A stretch of DNA of 64,000 nt from Kingdonia uniflora. Taxonomy: Eukaryota > Streptophyta > Magnoliopsida > Ranunculales > Circaeasteraceae. Position 1 is the stretch's first letter. Every line of letters starts with the position of its first letter. This document shows, piece by piece, positions 41,301 to 50,938 of this stretch. Location of the stretch: assembly GCA_014058105.1 (NCBI GenBank), contig JACGCM010002238.1, forward strand, positions 2,035,370-2,099,369. The letters are read 5' to 3'. The notes beneath the pieces were generated by a model, which worked only from the letters and a program-made list of their open reading frames with translations, was not told where the DNA came from and did no database searches. The position numbers and the translations under genes are program-made.

Positions 41301-43643
41301 CTTATATTTATGCAATTTATGTCTCATAAAGGTGTTGATATGAATAAGAATTACACAGTTAGGAATATTCTTTTTTTTAAATGAATCTGAACTGAAAGTT
41401 TGATTTGCAGGGAGGAAGTTCAGATCAACTTTACAAGTCAGTGCACTCACAGGCAAGGATATGAATTTTGGAAAGACTTCTGAAAAGCATTAGGTAGTCT
41501 TAGTACTACCATATGTATGGTAGAATAAATTGACTGAGAAAATTGACCTTCACTAGTGTACACCGCATGGGAGACCTCCTTGACCATTAGTTATCTTGCT
41601 CAATAATTTGAAGGAAAAAATTGATTTATATATAATAATATAAATCATTTCTGTCAATTTTTGGCTGTCTGAAAGAATATACAAATTGCTAGGAACTTGA
41701 AAGTTGAAATCATATGTTAGTGCTGAATTTTGACGAGGTCTACAGTTTGGGCAGAATAGATTGTGATGAATAAATTATTAGAAACTTAGTTACTCTGTAA
41801 TTACTTAAGAAAAGATGCAACTACATCCTTGATACATATATATTATGTGTGATATGAACCTGCCATGTGTTTCAACTTTTCTCTTCATATGCTCTTTAGA
41901 TATTCACTTTGCCAAAGGACACGCTTGTGTATCCTGCTCATGACTACAAAGGTTTCACGGTAAGAAAGCATCAAACACTCATTTTATAGGTTATGTGATA
42001 TCTACCTGGTGCCTCATACCACACCTATTATGAATTTCAGGTTAGCACCGTAGGAGAGGAGATGTTGTATAATCCGCGTTTGACAAAGGATGAGGTAATT
42101 GCCCTTGCCGAAAGGAAACCCTTCATTGTTTTTACTTTTTAGTACAAGCAAATATTATCTCTCACATTATTCCTAGGTAACAACGACACTTCACTTTAAA
42201 AAAATAAAACGTGTCCAACACTATTTATAAGGTACTTAACAATTTTTTGTTGTTTCCGACACTCCGTACCCGTGTCGGACACCAACACCCATATCCGTGT
42301 CGTTGTTACCTAGCATTATTCCTACCTACACATTTTCCCATACACCATATGTAGAGGCACATGGACCGGTAGAAGTAGCCTGCAGAACTTTTCCAGTTCA
42401 ATTAAGATGACTCTCTAGTTGTTTTGATATAAACAGGCTCGAATATTCCATGAACACTGCTTAAGCTGAAAGGGAGAAATTGACCTAATGTTGTATTCAC
42501 TAGTATGAATTTGAGAAACTGTCAGTCCACATTGTTTTAAAGTTTAGTTGCGTTTTATTACCCCTGGAGATGACAATTTTACACTTCCTATATTTTAAAT
42601 TTTTAATTTACTTGCAATTGATCAGGGGTCTGTTTCTAAACCTTCTCCTCTCTTTCCCTTCTTACCTATGGGCTATGATAAATGCACAAAGGCACCTTCT
42701 TCAAGAAATTGATTGAATACGAAATTAAAATGCAGTATGCAGTTAACTTCGCAATGTCTACCTAGTGTTAGATGAAAATGAGAGGGAGGATGTGAGGAAT
42801 CAGCCTGACAAGGTTCCATGTGAAATAGGGTCTGAAGTATGCTTCATGGCCATTAATGAACTGGACAACCTCATAGACAAAGAAGCGTGTTGACAAAAAG
42901 AGATAGGAAAGGAGAGGATAAGGGTTAGTAGTGCAAGCCCCGTCTATCAGTACTTGCTAGGTCTAGTTGCGGGCATTAATCAAAAGATAAAAAGTTAATT
43001 CTTCATTTTAGTATTCTTGGGTACCAAGTTCAACCTTAATTAAAAAGTAGTCTGTAGTACAGTTCTCCAAATTTTAGGCTATCAATAAAGTCAAATAGTT
43101 GCCTGCCTTTTGATTAGAATATTTGTGTTGAATCTTCATGTGCTGCCCATTCATTGTTTTTTTTTTAATCATGTGTACGTACTATGTGTCTATTTTGCAG
43201 GAGGGATTCAAGAACATAATGCAAAGTAAGTAAACCATGAAACTGAACTCTAAATACAGTGAAACCTTGATAAATGCACACCCTTGGGACCGCAAAAACT
43301 GCACAAATATAAAGGTTGTGCAATTATATAGTTACCAATTACAAAGGATTTGTATTTTGGGACCAAATTTTTTTGTGCATTTAGACAAGTGCGTTTATAT
43401 AGGGTACAAGAAGGCAGGCTTCACTGTATAATTCTTTTGTATTTTATTTTGCGTTTTTAAAATACGTCATCTTCCTGTTAGCTAAAATTTATTCTCATAA
43501 TCTCATTAACTAATGAGTTGAAACTTCTCTCTATTACAGATTTGAACCTACCATACCCAAAGATGATAGACATAGCAGTACCTGCCAACATGGTTTGTGG
43601 CTTGCAAGATGTGACTGAAAAGGCTTCTGTCGTAGCAAGCTAG
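26064..43643 (+). CDS. ETHE1: persulfide (sulfur) dioxygenase ETHE1, nine exons, intact
   Basis: ETHE1 is a mitochondrial metallo-beta-lactamase-fold iron enzyme that oxidises glutathione persulfide to sulfite and GSH in cysteine and H2S breakdown. Join: 26064-26306, 28711-28839, 28997-29104, 32793-32927, 41411-41452, 41900-41959, 42041-42094, 43201-43225, 43540-43643. This gives 299 codons plus TAG with no lesion. Residues 1-50 are basic and Ser-rich, fitting a mitochondrial presequence. An internal Met35 could give a cytosolic form. The metal motif THVHADH (H111, H113, D115, H116), PGHT (H167), [16 protein letters not shown] (D192) and YPAHDY (H233) are all present. Length and sequence fit plant ETHE1 (about 290 residues). 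Introns 1, 3 and 4 are inflated by transposons; the MULE lies just upstream. Confidence 0.95.
26307..28710 (+). other. ETHE1 intron 1 (2.4 kb)
   Basis: Intron with GT..AG ends (GTGAGT ... TTCTTGTAG). Around 26700-27130 a pyrimidine-rich block repeats words like TCTCAATC and TTTTCTC imperfectly. I see no transposon coding region or other gene in it. Confidence 0.8.
28711..28839 (+). CDS. ETHE1: ETHE1 exon 2 (metal-binding motif)
   Basis: 43 codons in phase 0, [12 protein letters not shown] to GTGLLK, including the HxHxDH motif. The acceptor is TTCTTGTAG and the donor GTTTCT. Confidence 0.95.
28997..29104 (+). CDS. ETHE1: ETHE1 exon 3
   Basis: 36 codons, [14 protein letters not shown] to GNLFLE. 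The acceptor is CTTGCAG and the donor GTAAGG. Confidence 0.95.
30100..30259 (+). repeat. short LTR (TRIM- or copia-like), 5' end
   Basis: 160 bp from TGTTGGAGTATATG to ..TTACTTCTACA with a TATATAAAG promoter-like motif near 30184. It is followed directly by a primer-binding site. I found no second copy, so the element is a truncated remnant, probably of a non-autonomous TRIM or small copia element. Confidence 0.65.
30260..30274 (+). promoter_or_regulatory. primer-binding site (initiator tRNA-Met type)
   Basis: TGGTATCAAAGTGG matches the plant retroelement primer site TGGTATCAGAGC complementary to initiator tRNA-Met, and lies immediately inside the LTR end. Confidence 0.65.
31170..31950. mobile_element. 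probable non-autonomous DNA transposon remnant
   Basis: The left edge reads CCAACGTAGTCAGATGCGCT. The reverse complement of the right edge reads CCAAGGTAGTTAATGCGTGT. Both sides are followed inward by GCATCGCAT/AATGCGA words, with an AT-rich centre. The inverted similarity suggests terminal repeats, but no clear target duplication was found, so the class is left open. Confidence 0.35.
32793..32927 (+). CDS. ETHE1: ETHE1 exon 4
   Basis: 45 codons, [19 protein letters not shown] to GCGRTDFQ. It holds the third metal histidine and the bridging Asp. The acceptor is TATGCAG and the donor GTATGA. Confidence 0.95.
33310..33322. repeat. LINE target-site duplication, left
   Basis: TGTCCCGTAATCT, repeated at 35080-35092, followed by T-rich sequence that would be the LINE poly-A tail. 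Confidence 0.75.
33323..35079 (-). mobile_element. 5'-truncated LINE with duplicated RNase H segment
   Basis: A 1757-bp LINE fragment between 13-bp target duplications. The minus strand encodes the end of RT (34968-34429: [13 protein letters not shown], then [20 protein letters not shown]) and an RNase H (34057-33806: [20 protein letters not shown], then DSxNAVDLI-like residues near 33730). A 196-bp tandem duplication (first copy from 33845, second from 34041) lies in the RNase H part. Since 196 is not a multiple of three, it breaks the frame. 5' truncation is usual for LINE insertions. Confidence 0.85.
33845..34236. repeat. tandem duplication, 196-bp period
   Basis: CTTAAAGGGGTTGCCAATAC at 33845 and CTTAAAGGGGTTGTCAATAC at 34041 begin two near-identical units covering the start of the LINE RNase H domain. 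Confidence 0.9.
35080..35092. repeat. LINE target-site duplication, right
   Basis: TGTCCCGTAATCT, the partner of 33310-33322. Confidence 0.75.
35207..35941 (+). repeat. 5' LTR and leader of gypsy element
   Basis: TGTAGTGATCC at 35207 starts a segment shared with 41010-41229. It contains seven TTCGAAC sites (35261-35536), many inside TCGTTCGAACGA palindromes. The inner LTR end and the primer site before gag could not be resolved. Confidence 0.65.
35942..37033 (+). pseudogene. gypsy gag and zinc knuckle, broken
   Basis: From ATG 35942 ([15 protein letters not shown]) the frame soon meets a stop (TGA near 36036). Later blocks read [34 protein letters not shown], then in another frame TWKEF-like and [16 protein letters not shown] retained zinc knuckle [15 protein letters not shown] (36783-36830) has Tyr where the last Cys should be. 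The protease motif that follows has KTGS in place of DTGS (near 37015) and then a stop. Confidence 0.75.
37034..37560 (+). pseudogene. gypsy protease and linker to RT
   Basis: Two frames carry recognisable pol linker: [17 protein letters not shown], then [12 protein letters not shown] and [15 protein letters not shown] just before the solo-LTR insertion at 37561. Stops and frame changes are present. Confidence 0.6.
37556..38376. repeat. solo LTR with 5-bp target duplication
   Basis: LTR 37561-38371 (811 bp) starts TGTCACGGCCCAGCCCGGG and ends GGTCGTCACA, between GATGT copies at 37556-37560 and 38372-38376. It is GC- and CpG-rich compared with its surroundings and interrupts the gypsy pol reading frame between protease and RT. 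It came from a different retrotransposon family, whose internal part was removed by LTR-LTR recombination. Confidence 0.9.
38377..39600 (+). pseudogene. gypsy RT/RNase H with catalytic deletions
   Basis: RT begins [16 protein letters not shown] near 38377 and is open from 38520 to 39257: [52 protein letters not shown]. After MNEE the sequence jumps to [13 protein letters not shown], so the stretch that normally holds the YxDD active site is missing. In RNase [11 protein letters not shown] lacks the DAS-type catalytic Asp. [11 protein letters not shown] and [11 protein letters not shown] are retained, and an in-frame TGA at 39255 separates the parts. The enzyme cannot be active. Confidence 0.8.
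39601..40970 (+). pseudogene. gypsy integrase and pol C-terminus, broken
   Basis: The zinc-binding domain (39778-39930: [20 protein letters not shown], then YVLCNTSKP) has lost one His and one Cys. The catalytic core (39996-40394) shows [32 protein letters not shown] (second Asp) and [16 protein letters not shown] (Glu). A stop follows PSRP at 39975. The C-terminal pieces are [20 protein letters not shown] (about 40650-40710) and [20 protein letters not shown] (about 40858-40920). Confidence 0.75.
40999..41009 (+). promoter_or_regulatory. polypurine tract of gypsy element
   Basis: AAAGGGGGGAG directly before the 3' LTR. Confidence 0.7.
41010..41229 (+). repeat. 3' LTR of gypsy element, truncated
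   Basis: Aligns with 35207 onward (CATTCAGCCTCTTCAAAAGA, TTCGAAC sites) but stops at GAGCCAATCATTC. The rest of the LTR and the right target duplication have been deleted. Confidence 0.75.
41411..41452 (+). CDS. ETHE1: ETHE1 exon 5
   Basis: 14 codons, [14 protein letters not shown]. The acceptor is TTTGCAG and the donor CAG|GCAAGG, so intron 5 would be of the GC-AG type. Confidence 0.9.
41900..41959 (+). CDS. ETHE1: ETHE1 exon 6
   Basis: 20 codons, [20 protein letters not shown], including the last metal histidine. The acceptor is CTTTAG and the donor GTAAGA. Confidence 0.95.
42041..42094 (+). CDS. ETHE1: ETHE1 exon 7
   Basis: 18 codons, [18 protein letters not shown]. The acceptor is AATTTCAG and the donor GTAATT. 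Confidence 0.95.
42165..42321. mobile_element. 141-bp hAT-type MITE in ETHE1 intron 7
   Basis: The element (42173-42313) has perfect 17-bp terminal inverted repeats (CTAGGTAACAACGACAC). It lies between identical 8-bp direct repeats CATTATTC (42165-42172 and 42314-42321). An 8-bp target duplication is characteristic of the hAT superfamily. The interior carries further imperfect GTGTCGGACAC palindromes, so the single strand folds into a long hairpin. No coding capacity. Confidence 0.9.
43201..43225 (+). CDS. ETHE1: ETHE1 exon 8
   Basis: 25-bp micro-exon, EGFKNIMQ plus the first base of Asn266. The acceptor is TTTGCAG and the donor GTAAGT. It ends in phase 1. Confidence 0.9.
43540..43643 (+). 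CDS. ETHE1: ETHE1 exon 9 and stop
   Basis: [20 protein letters not shown] to the TAG stop at 43641-43643. The acceptor is ATTACAG. Confidence 0.95.
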
Positions 43644-43695
43644 GTTTTATAAAGTCGTTATGCCCTTTACCATCTCTACATGCCCGAAGTAGACC

Positions 43696-43701
43696 AATAA
43701 A
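43696..43701 (+). terminator. ETHE1 polyadenylation signal
   Basis: AATAAA 53 bp after the stop codon. Plant signals are loose, so the exact cleavage site is unknown. Confidence 0.5.
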
Positions 43702-45400
43702 GAAATTGTTCAAAATGGGGCTTGAGCATTCTGTATTTGACTATGTATTTATTATGTACAACGTATTAGAGAGAACACCCGAGCTAATAATGATACTTAT
43801 TTTGCCAACTTAATCGAAGAACAGTTCTGCAATATGAAGATATCCTTGTTGAGAACAGATGTATTGTAATATTTATTGGATGCAGCATCAGAACTTGTGG
43901 TATCCATCACTTTTATTTACTATTAGAAATGTTCCTTTAGAGCATCTCCTAAAGTACCACACTAACTTAGTTTTTAAGTGCGACATAGGATTTTTCTCAC
44001 CCAAGAGTACTTCACTGCCTTGTATTTCAACCTTAAAAACCAAGGTTGAACCTTCTTTGCTTTCTAAGGTTGAACCTTGTTTTTCAAAGTATAAAAGAAC
44101 CAACTAAGGCTTCTTTCTCCCAATGGCATTTACTTTAATTTATTTCTTACAAATTTGTCGGCATTTTCCATTCTTTTATGTTAGAAGAAATAGAACCTCA
44201 CTCACTTGGTAGTTTAGGCCATCAGTTCATTGCACCATTTCAAGATGTTTGAAATAAATATGATGACTCTTTAGATGCCAGTCACAAAAAATGTGTATTT
44301 GCCGTTCCGATGTTTTTTGTGATAAATGTGAGACCTTGGGTAGTCTATTTGCCGTTCTGGTGTTTCTTGTGATAAATGTGAGACCTTGTACACTACCCTT
44401 CGGGCAGGGGCGGATTTATAGGCTTAGAAGGGGAGCCCCACAACTTGATTTTTGATAAAAAATAGTTTATATATAGCAATTAAAAAAAACACTATACATA
44501 ACCACCTAAAGCCCAGCCCAGCCCACAGCCCGACCCAGCCCTCCCGGCTCCTGCCCTTTCTTTCTCTAACAAAACACAATTTTGAACTCTCTCTCTCTCT
44601 CTTAAATCATGATTGCAATTGCAATCTTTCTCTCTATTTTGTTTGAATAACCCTTAGCTCATAATTAATACTCAATTGTTATAGGATTAGAATCATTTTC
44701 TAGGGTTTTCATCAACAAAAGATTAAATCATGAAAGGAAAGGAAGAACTATTTGTAAGTATAATATGTATTAGTATATGTTTTGGGGGCTCTGCCCCATA
44801 ACATGAAATTACTTAAATACCAAAGGGGCTACCCATATGTAACTAAAGACCCTAAACACGTTACTAGTCATGACTATGGACTACTCTGATATAAGCTGTC
44901 ACTGTGGTTTCACAATTGTTTTCAAAAACAATATCGAACGTCGGCTTGGTTGGTAGATCTAGTATATAAGTCTTAATCGACCCATCAACGGGTGCGGCCG
45001 TCTCTATAGAAACTGTCAAACAATGGAAACACCATTTTTTTTATAAGCAGCCCCATTGATATTCACATTGTTTTATCATTTATGCATTTATAGGCAATGA
45101 TCAAAGGTCTTGAAATTATTCAAAGTTGGAACTTGAGATTTTTAAAAAACCACATGGAAAGAGAGACAATCTCCCTTACAAATGGGAATGTTGTAGTTTT
45201 GTATTTTATTTTATTTTGTAAAATCAACCCCAGATGGTATGTATGTTTGCTAAAATTATTCCTCGATTTAAGGCCTAAAAGGTTTAATCAATAACATAAT
45301 TTTGTGGGTTTGGGGATATTTAAGATATCGATAAAAGGTAATGTCACACCTTGTTATTATAAAGTGTACTAATCCCTCATTTGCTTCTCCAAAGTGGCAA
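43702..45400. other. intergenic, small repeats only
   Basis: AT-rich spacer. Near 43939-44110 there are near-palindromic AAGGTTGAACCTT words and a stem CAACCTT/AAGGTTG, suggestive of a degraded MITE. A 42-bp unit is tandemly duplicated at 44296-44387. A CAGGGGCGGATTTATAGG motif near 44405 resembles transposon ends. A (CT)n run lies at 44588-44603. No gene recognised. Confidence 0.5.
44296..44387. repeat. two tandem copies of a 42-bp unit (period 50)
   Basis: TATTTGCCGTTCCGATGTTT at 44296 and TATTTGCCGTTCTGGTGTTT at 44346 start two units that both end GATAAATGTGAGACCTT. Confidence 0.9.
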
Positions 45401-48320
45401 TCATTTCTGGCTTTGAGCAATGTTAAAAACTTCCGAAGTTAAAGATCTAGTGACACATTCTTGCGTACCGTTTAAAGTGCTCGTTTATCTAAATTGTGTA
45501 AAGGGATCACTGCCCGGGAGAAATACCGATTTACCCGATATGCATCGTTTGCAGGGTAATGCACATCCCCCACGCTTCAGGGATATTAGTCAAGCAGAGT
45601 GATAAATTATGGTGCTGGGTAGCCTTAATTTGTAAAACAAACCAGTTTATTTTCCAAAGCGAGTAATGCTACGATTATGTCGTAATATTGACCCATATTA
45701 AAAGTCATACGATAAGGAAATTAGGCCGCTTTCTATTCAATCTTAACTTCGAAAATGAGATGTTCTTATTCAAGACGCCATTGAAAAAAATCCGATCTAT
45801 GAACCCATGACTAGCTTTTTAGTAAACTTCCAACAAAATTATGAACGGTTGAGCAATCCAAAATAAGAGGTTGGAATTGACAATTAGTCATCTGAAAACT
45901 TTGATGCAGACTTTCGTGATGCAAAAGCGAAATTTCTGTGTACATTTTTCAAAACTTTTTTTTTTTTTTTTCGAAGTTGTTGAGTGACGAAATTAGAGTC
46001 ATGATAGTTTGAAAAAGTTTGATATCATATTACAGAATTTCAGTAAAAGTTTGAAAAATCTATTAAAAATAATTGCAAAATTTTACGATTTTTCTACTCA
46101 ATTGGCAAAATACACAATATCTCTATAAATTTGACGAAATTCAAAGAAAAACTACAAGTCGTCTTACGTCTCTATCTCCCCATTAAATATCATGACAGTT
46201 TTGTCTCCACTGAGAGTCTTGAGACATATAGCTCCCGCATTACTTATGTTTACCCGCACAATTCCATTTATAAAATTTTGGAGTTACTCCTCCCATAGTC
46301 TCATTGCCAAAGGCTTTAAGATTCTCTATGGGCGTTTGCTTTTTCTTACTTAAAATGTTTAATCTAACTGAACATTTGAATAGGTGTGAGAAACTAAGGG
46401 GCCGTTTATTTTTTTAACTTAAAATGTCTTAATCTAACTTAATATCATAATAGGTGTAAAACTAACTGAATATCCAATTCGACTATAAATCAATTAGCGG
46501 TTGTAGTATTCTTTTTTTTCTCAGTCGGTAGATGTTGTCCAAAATTGTTCCAGTCATTTATTTGAAAATAAAAAAATATTCAGTAGTACTAATTTACCAA
46601 ACTTATATATTTATATTATAAATCTCAACGATTGTTCTACGTGGCGTGTCAAAGCTGACTAGGACAAGATGAATAGGCATATAACATTAACATTTGTATT
46701 TGCAATTGTAATAGCTTATTTCGTATCTCGGACTCAAGCTTCGTCCTCGATCTCATTAGCATACAGGAAGCACTGCTAAAGATGTAACCAAACTTTCCTC
46801 AGTTCGAAACATCACTTTCGACCTCTACGCCAATAGTTCGGCCTGTGCGAAGCACACAGTCAGCAATAGAGTCATTGTACAGCAGGTCTAAACGTTACAC
46901 AATCTAGTCAAAAGATATCTCACACACACTTTGTAACGTCCATCATTAAGGGACTTTATGGTCGTCAAACGGTCATATTAAAGGACCTATAAAGAGACCT
47001 AGAAAACTGCAAATGAAGGACGGAACATTCACCATAGAAAAGTTCCTACTCTATCACCCTATATTCTCAAAACGCTCATTGTAATAAACTAGCAATCTCA
47101 ATAAGATCATCACTTTCTCGAATTCCTTAGGAGATGTCATGGTTTTTAACCTATTCAAAGGTTTTTATGCTAAATCTCTTGTTATTCATTGGCTTTGTTC
47201 TTGAACTTCTGAATTCATTTGGTGTAAAGGCTAAATTCGAATCCCATAACTAGGCTATACAGTATAGTAAATAGTAGTAGCCATTTAATTAATTTTAATT
47301 AAAATGTTATTATAAACACCTTTATTACTAAGTTTGACTCAATATGTATAGAAACATTCGCTACATATACAAAGTTTCTAGAATTTATGTTTTTGCGGCC
47401 ATTTTTCTTTTATAAATATATCATGCATCTATTCATTCTTATGAATTTATACTTTTTCAAACTCTATTTGCCCTATCCTACAGAGGAGCTATGAGATTTA
47501 CGGTCATGTTGTAGTAGTAACATTGTTTATAAAGCATTTCATGTTGAATGTCTCATATTTATGTGTAATGAAATGGTAATGTATATATCTTACTGTAGGG
47601 ACCATGACAGACGCTTGAAAGCAACCTTGAATTATGCAGATACAAAAACTCTTTGGAAAGAGAACCAAGAAAAGAGGGGAAATTTTATAATCTAGAGGCT
47701 TTATAATGTGTAGAGGTTTTATTCTGCGTGTAAAAAACTAGAACACATTAAAAAAAAAAAAATGATAAAGGAACCGAGCATGAATTTGTATCACTATAAA
47801 GTTATATTTTTGGTGAAGCCTGAATTGTTGTGTACCAAATTAAGTAGTGGCGATAAAGATTGTGTTTTGACCAAATATTGGGCTTTGCTATCTATAACTT
47901 ATTACGTAATCCTAGCCTAAGTTTAGCTACTTTATGATTTAAAGCATTGTGCGTAACACGAGCACATAAGACAGTCTATATTTAAATCTCAATGGCAGTA
48001 CCATAAAGATAACACAATAAAAAGTTTAGGAAATAAAGAATGGAAGATTGATAATCAATTAATTAGGGGTTCCAAGTCCTTGAGGTGAATCAAAGTAAAA
48101 CATTATACTTGATTGAAAGAACGAAAGAGTAAGGAACGCAGTAGGATGGTGGAGGAGAGATGAGCGAAATTTGTTGTTAGTAGTATTTAGCCATAAAACT
48201 CATTTTTCTACTTTAGGGCGTAGAAGAGAATGGTAGGAATATTTCGTATTTTATTGAGAGCATTTGAGGAAGAAAAATTCATTAGATACGTAAACCAGTC
48301 ATGGTAGAGGGACTAACTAT
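45401..48320. other. intergenic, no gene seen
   Basis: AT-rich spacer with poly-T (45956-45971) and poly-A runs. Two similar blocks near 46335-46450 (TTACTTAAAATGTTTAATCT and AACTTAAAATGTCTTAATCT, each after GGGCGTTTG or GGGGCCGTTT) look like MITE-type ends. Around 46640-47130 is a moderately GC-richer block that resembles LTR sequence but has no clear ends. Confidence 0.4.
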
Positions 48321-48324
48321 TTTT

Positions 48325-48460
48325 TGGAGTTCTTTTTTTTTGCCACAATAAACAAATCACTAATTAGTGACAAAAAAACAAACACCAAAACCACATCCAC
48401 CAAGTAAATTTGCCACTAATTAGTGATTTTGTTTAATTGTGGCGAAAACAAACACCTCGT
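48325..48460. repeat. hairpin-forming inverted repeat (MITE-like)
   Basis: The left arm 48341-48372 (TGCCACAATAAACAAATCAC then TAATTAGTGACA) is complementary with few mismatches to the right arm 48411-48444 (TGCCACTAATTAGTGATTTT then GTTTAATTGTGGCG). The loop is about 38 bp. Similarity extends weakly outward into GTGTTTG-type ends. No target duplication was confirmed. Confidence 0.7.
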
Positions 48461-50338
48461 CTCTGATACTTAAGAACCCAATTTTTTGCAAAAGTTAGCA
48501 AATAAAACAACCTTTTTTATTTTTATACCGCCTGATTAGATAAATTCATGACTATGGCTGTTCTTTGGCATGGACAGATGGATTTAATGGCATTCTGAAA
48601 AAAAACTAATTTTTTCGGATATAAGAAATCTATCTGATTCCGATCTTTTTTTTTTTCTTTTTGGATTACGGAAAAACATATCCAAAATAGGAATAAAATC
48701 GAAATAATCAGAAATTCAAATAAAATTGGAATATCATATTAAAATGTAAATTCAAGTAATATAACAAAAGAGTTGCTGGGAAAAACCATCTCGTATAATA
48801 GTAATAGGAATTGGTTCAGGTCATCTCTGCCCATAATATAATGGAATGTCTGATGTGAATTGACCTCTAATATTCATTATTACCATTAACGGACTATTTA
48901 TATTATGGCTTTTTATTCAAGCACACTCACATTGGCTAGAGATGCTAAGCTGATTTAGGGACTTGCTTGTTAAACCAACACATAGTTAAAAATCTGTTTT
49001 CCCAATTAAGTAGAATTCGGAATTGGGTTGCTAATTCTAATCTCCATTTTGTGTTATATAAAAGGACATGTCTAAATGTTTTGGTTATTTAGTAATAATT
49101 AGAGTTGATTTGTATGAAAAGAGTTTGTTTTCCTTTTATTAAAATTTATTTGAGTATAGTTCAAATTTATTGTTAATTAAATACGAATTAAGCTTTCACG
49201 TTTCACAATTTCACATTACATTTCACATTTCACATATAGTCTTAAAGATAATTAAAAACAACACTAAGTAAATGAGTTTTTATCAACTATGTTATCAGAA
49301 TCTACAAGTTATGAACACAAATTAGATCAACACTACACTATATGATTTTAACCACCACACATATATTAAGATTTTCACTGAATATATGGTGAAAAGTGTG
49401 CAAAACGAAGAGAGAGCGGTTATCCCCACACATAAAATAGGATAGGTATTATCAGTAATGAAGGTTCAAAGGTTCAGAAGGGGACTAGCTAGGCAAATGA
49501 AAGGCATAGTTTATATAATAGTAATGAACGTTCTCACAATTCGGCTTTGATTTACAAAAGTATGATTAGTAACACCGAGCAACAGTTATTAGAGTTTAGT
49601 AGACCGAGACAACTTATATTAGAGTTAGGAGGATACATTCGGAAAACTTTCATAACTTATCATCGAAAAAATATGGGATCGTGTACATCGGAATATTGGA
49701 TCGAAAAAAGAAAAAGTTGGAATATCAAAATCATATCCGGTTACAATTCGATTTTTGTTTTTGTTGAAAAAATCAGGAAAATTGCAGGAATATTGGAATA
49801 TGAAAATCAATATAGTATTTCAAATTCGAAAAAAATCAGATAGGATGGAAGGAAAGAATAAAAAAATGAAAATTCGGAGGGAAAACGTTGTGCCACACGG
49901 GAAAAATTAATCCTAACATCACCTTTAACTTAAGGTATAAAGTAATGGCACCGTTCCCACCAAGTGGATGTGGTGCTTCAGCTTCTTGGTTTTAGACAGC
50001 GCCATTGTAGGAGATTTCTCTGAGCACAACAATAGTGCACCCTATCTTTTGAAACAAAACCTTGCAGGTTTGAAAACCCAAATCACTTGGATCTTGACTT
50101 CTTTATAACCCTTAATTCACTTTGATCTTACTTCTTTTATTAACCCTTCTTTCATGTCCAAAACCTTCATCAATTTAACTAACAAACCAAAGCACAAAGT
50201 TCATGAGAGAGGAACCATTGGAGGACCAAGTAAAACATTCACCACACTTTCCGCAATAACCATATTTTATTCTCATCAATAAAACGCGTTATATTTAGGA
50301 TGAATCAGGCTATCACTATTCAGATTCAAACGTCTTAA
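48461..50338. other. intergenic, no gene seen
   Basis: AT-rich. 49547-49843 is open for 98 codons and lysine- and isoleucine-rich, but has no recognisable motif and sits in sequence of repeated ATTCGG/AATATTGG words like those found in transposon remnants. I do not call it a gene. Confidence 0.4.
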
Positions 50339-50938
50339 AAGTCACAAAAAACTAGAGTGGTATCTGCTTTTTTATACTTGTTGTGTTTCTTTCTCTCTAC
50401 TTTACACACTCTCTCAGTTTCTCTTTAGTGTTTCTCTAACTTTTTTTCTTTGGGTCTCTCAATTTTGGGTTTCAATCACATTATGGAATTTCCGCTTCTA
50501 GGTGTATCTCTGTTTTTTGTCTCATTGTTCAGTTTTGTTTTTCAAGTTTTCCGTTTAGGTCAAGTTTGAGGGATTCAATCGCATTATATGAATTTTGAGT
50601 CTCTGGGGCCTTTAGTTTACTCCAACTTTAATGGGGCTATAACAAATTTTCTAAGGTTTCAATCAAAATTCTTGAATTTCAACTTATGCGGGTACCTAAG
50701 TTTTTCTCATTTGTTCTATTTTCTAGCTTTTTTGTTTGCTCATTTGGTCAAGGTTTAAGGGAGTCAATAGCGAATTCTCTGATTTTGAGTCTCTGTCGGG
50801 TCCTTAGAGGCTCCAAATGTTAATGGGGTCTATAACCAATTCTGGGTTGGTCCAAGAATTTTGCATCTACCATGGTTTTTTTTCCCCGCCAAACTTGTAG
50901 TACTCCCACTGTTTAGTCTTCACTACTATGTGGTTTTC
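50339..50938 (+). promoter_or_regulatory. upstream region of aspartic-protease gene
   Basis: Pyrimidine-rich sequence (for example CTCTCTACTTTACACACTCTC near 50394) like a plant 5' leader, followed by a loosely repeated block (GTTTGAGGGATTCAATCGCA at about 50564 and GTTTAAGGGAGTCAATAGCG at about 50753). No TATA box was assigned with confidence. Confidence 0.3.

Larger units (their letters stand above)
32928..41410 (+). other. ETHE1 intron 4 (8.5 kb, filled with retrotransposons)
   Basis: GTATGA donor and TGATTTGCAG acceptor. It contains a truncated LINE (33323-35079) and a Ty3/gypsy element (35207-41229) that is itself split by a solo LTR (37561-38371). The exons on both sides join in frame, so the gene tolerates the insertions if splicing is efficient. 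Confidence 0.9.

Noticed and set aside
49547..49843. 98-codon frame as a possible small gene
   Set aside because: Low-complexity, AT-driven composition, no recognisable motif, and sequence similar to transposon-type filler.
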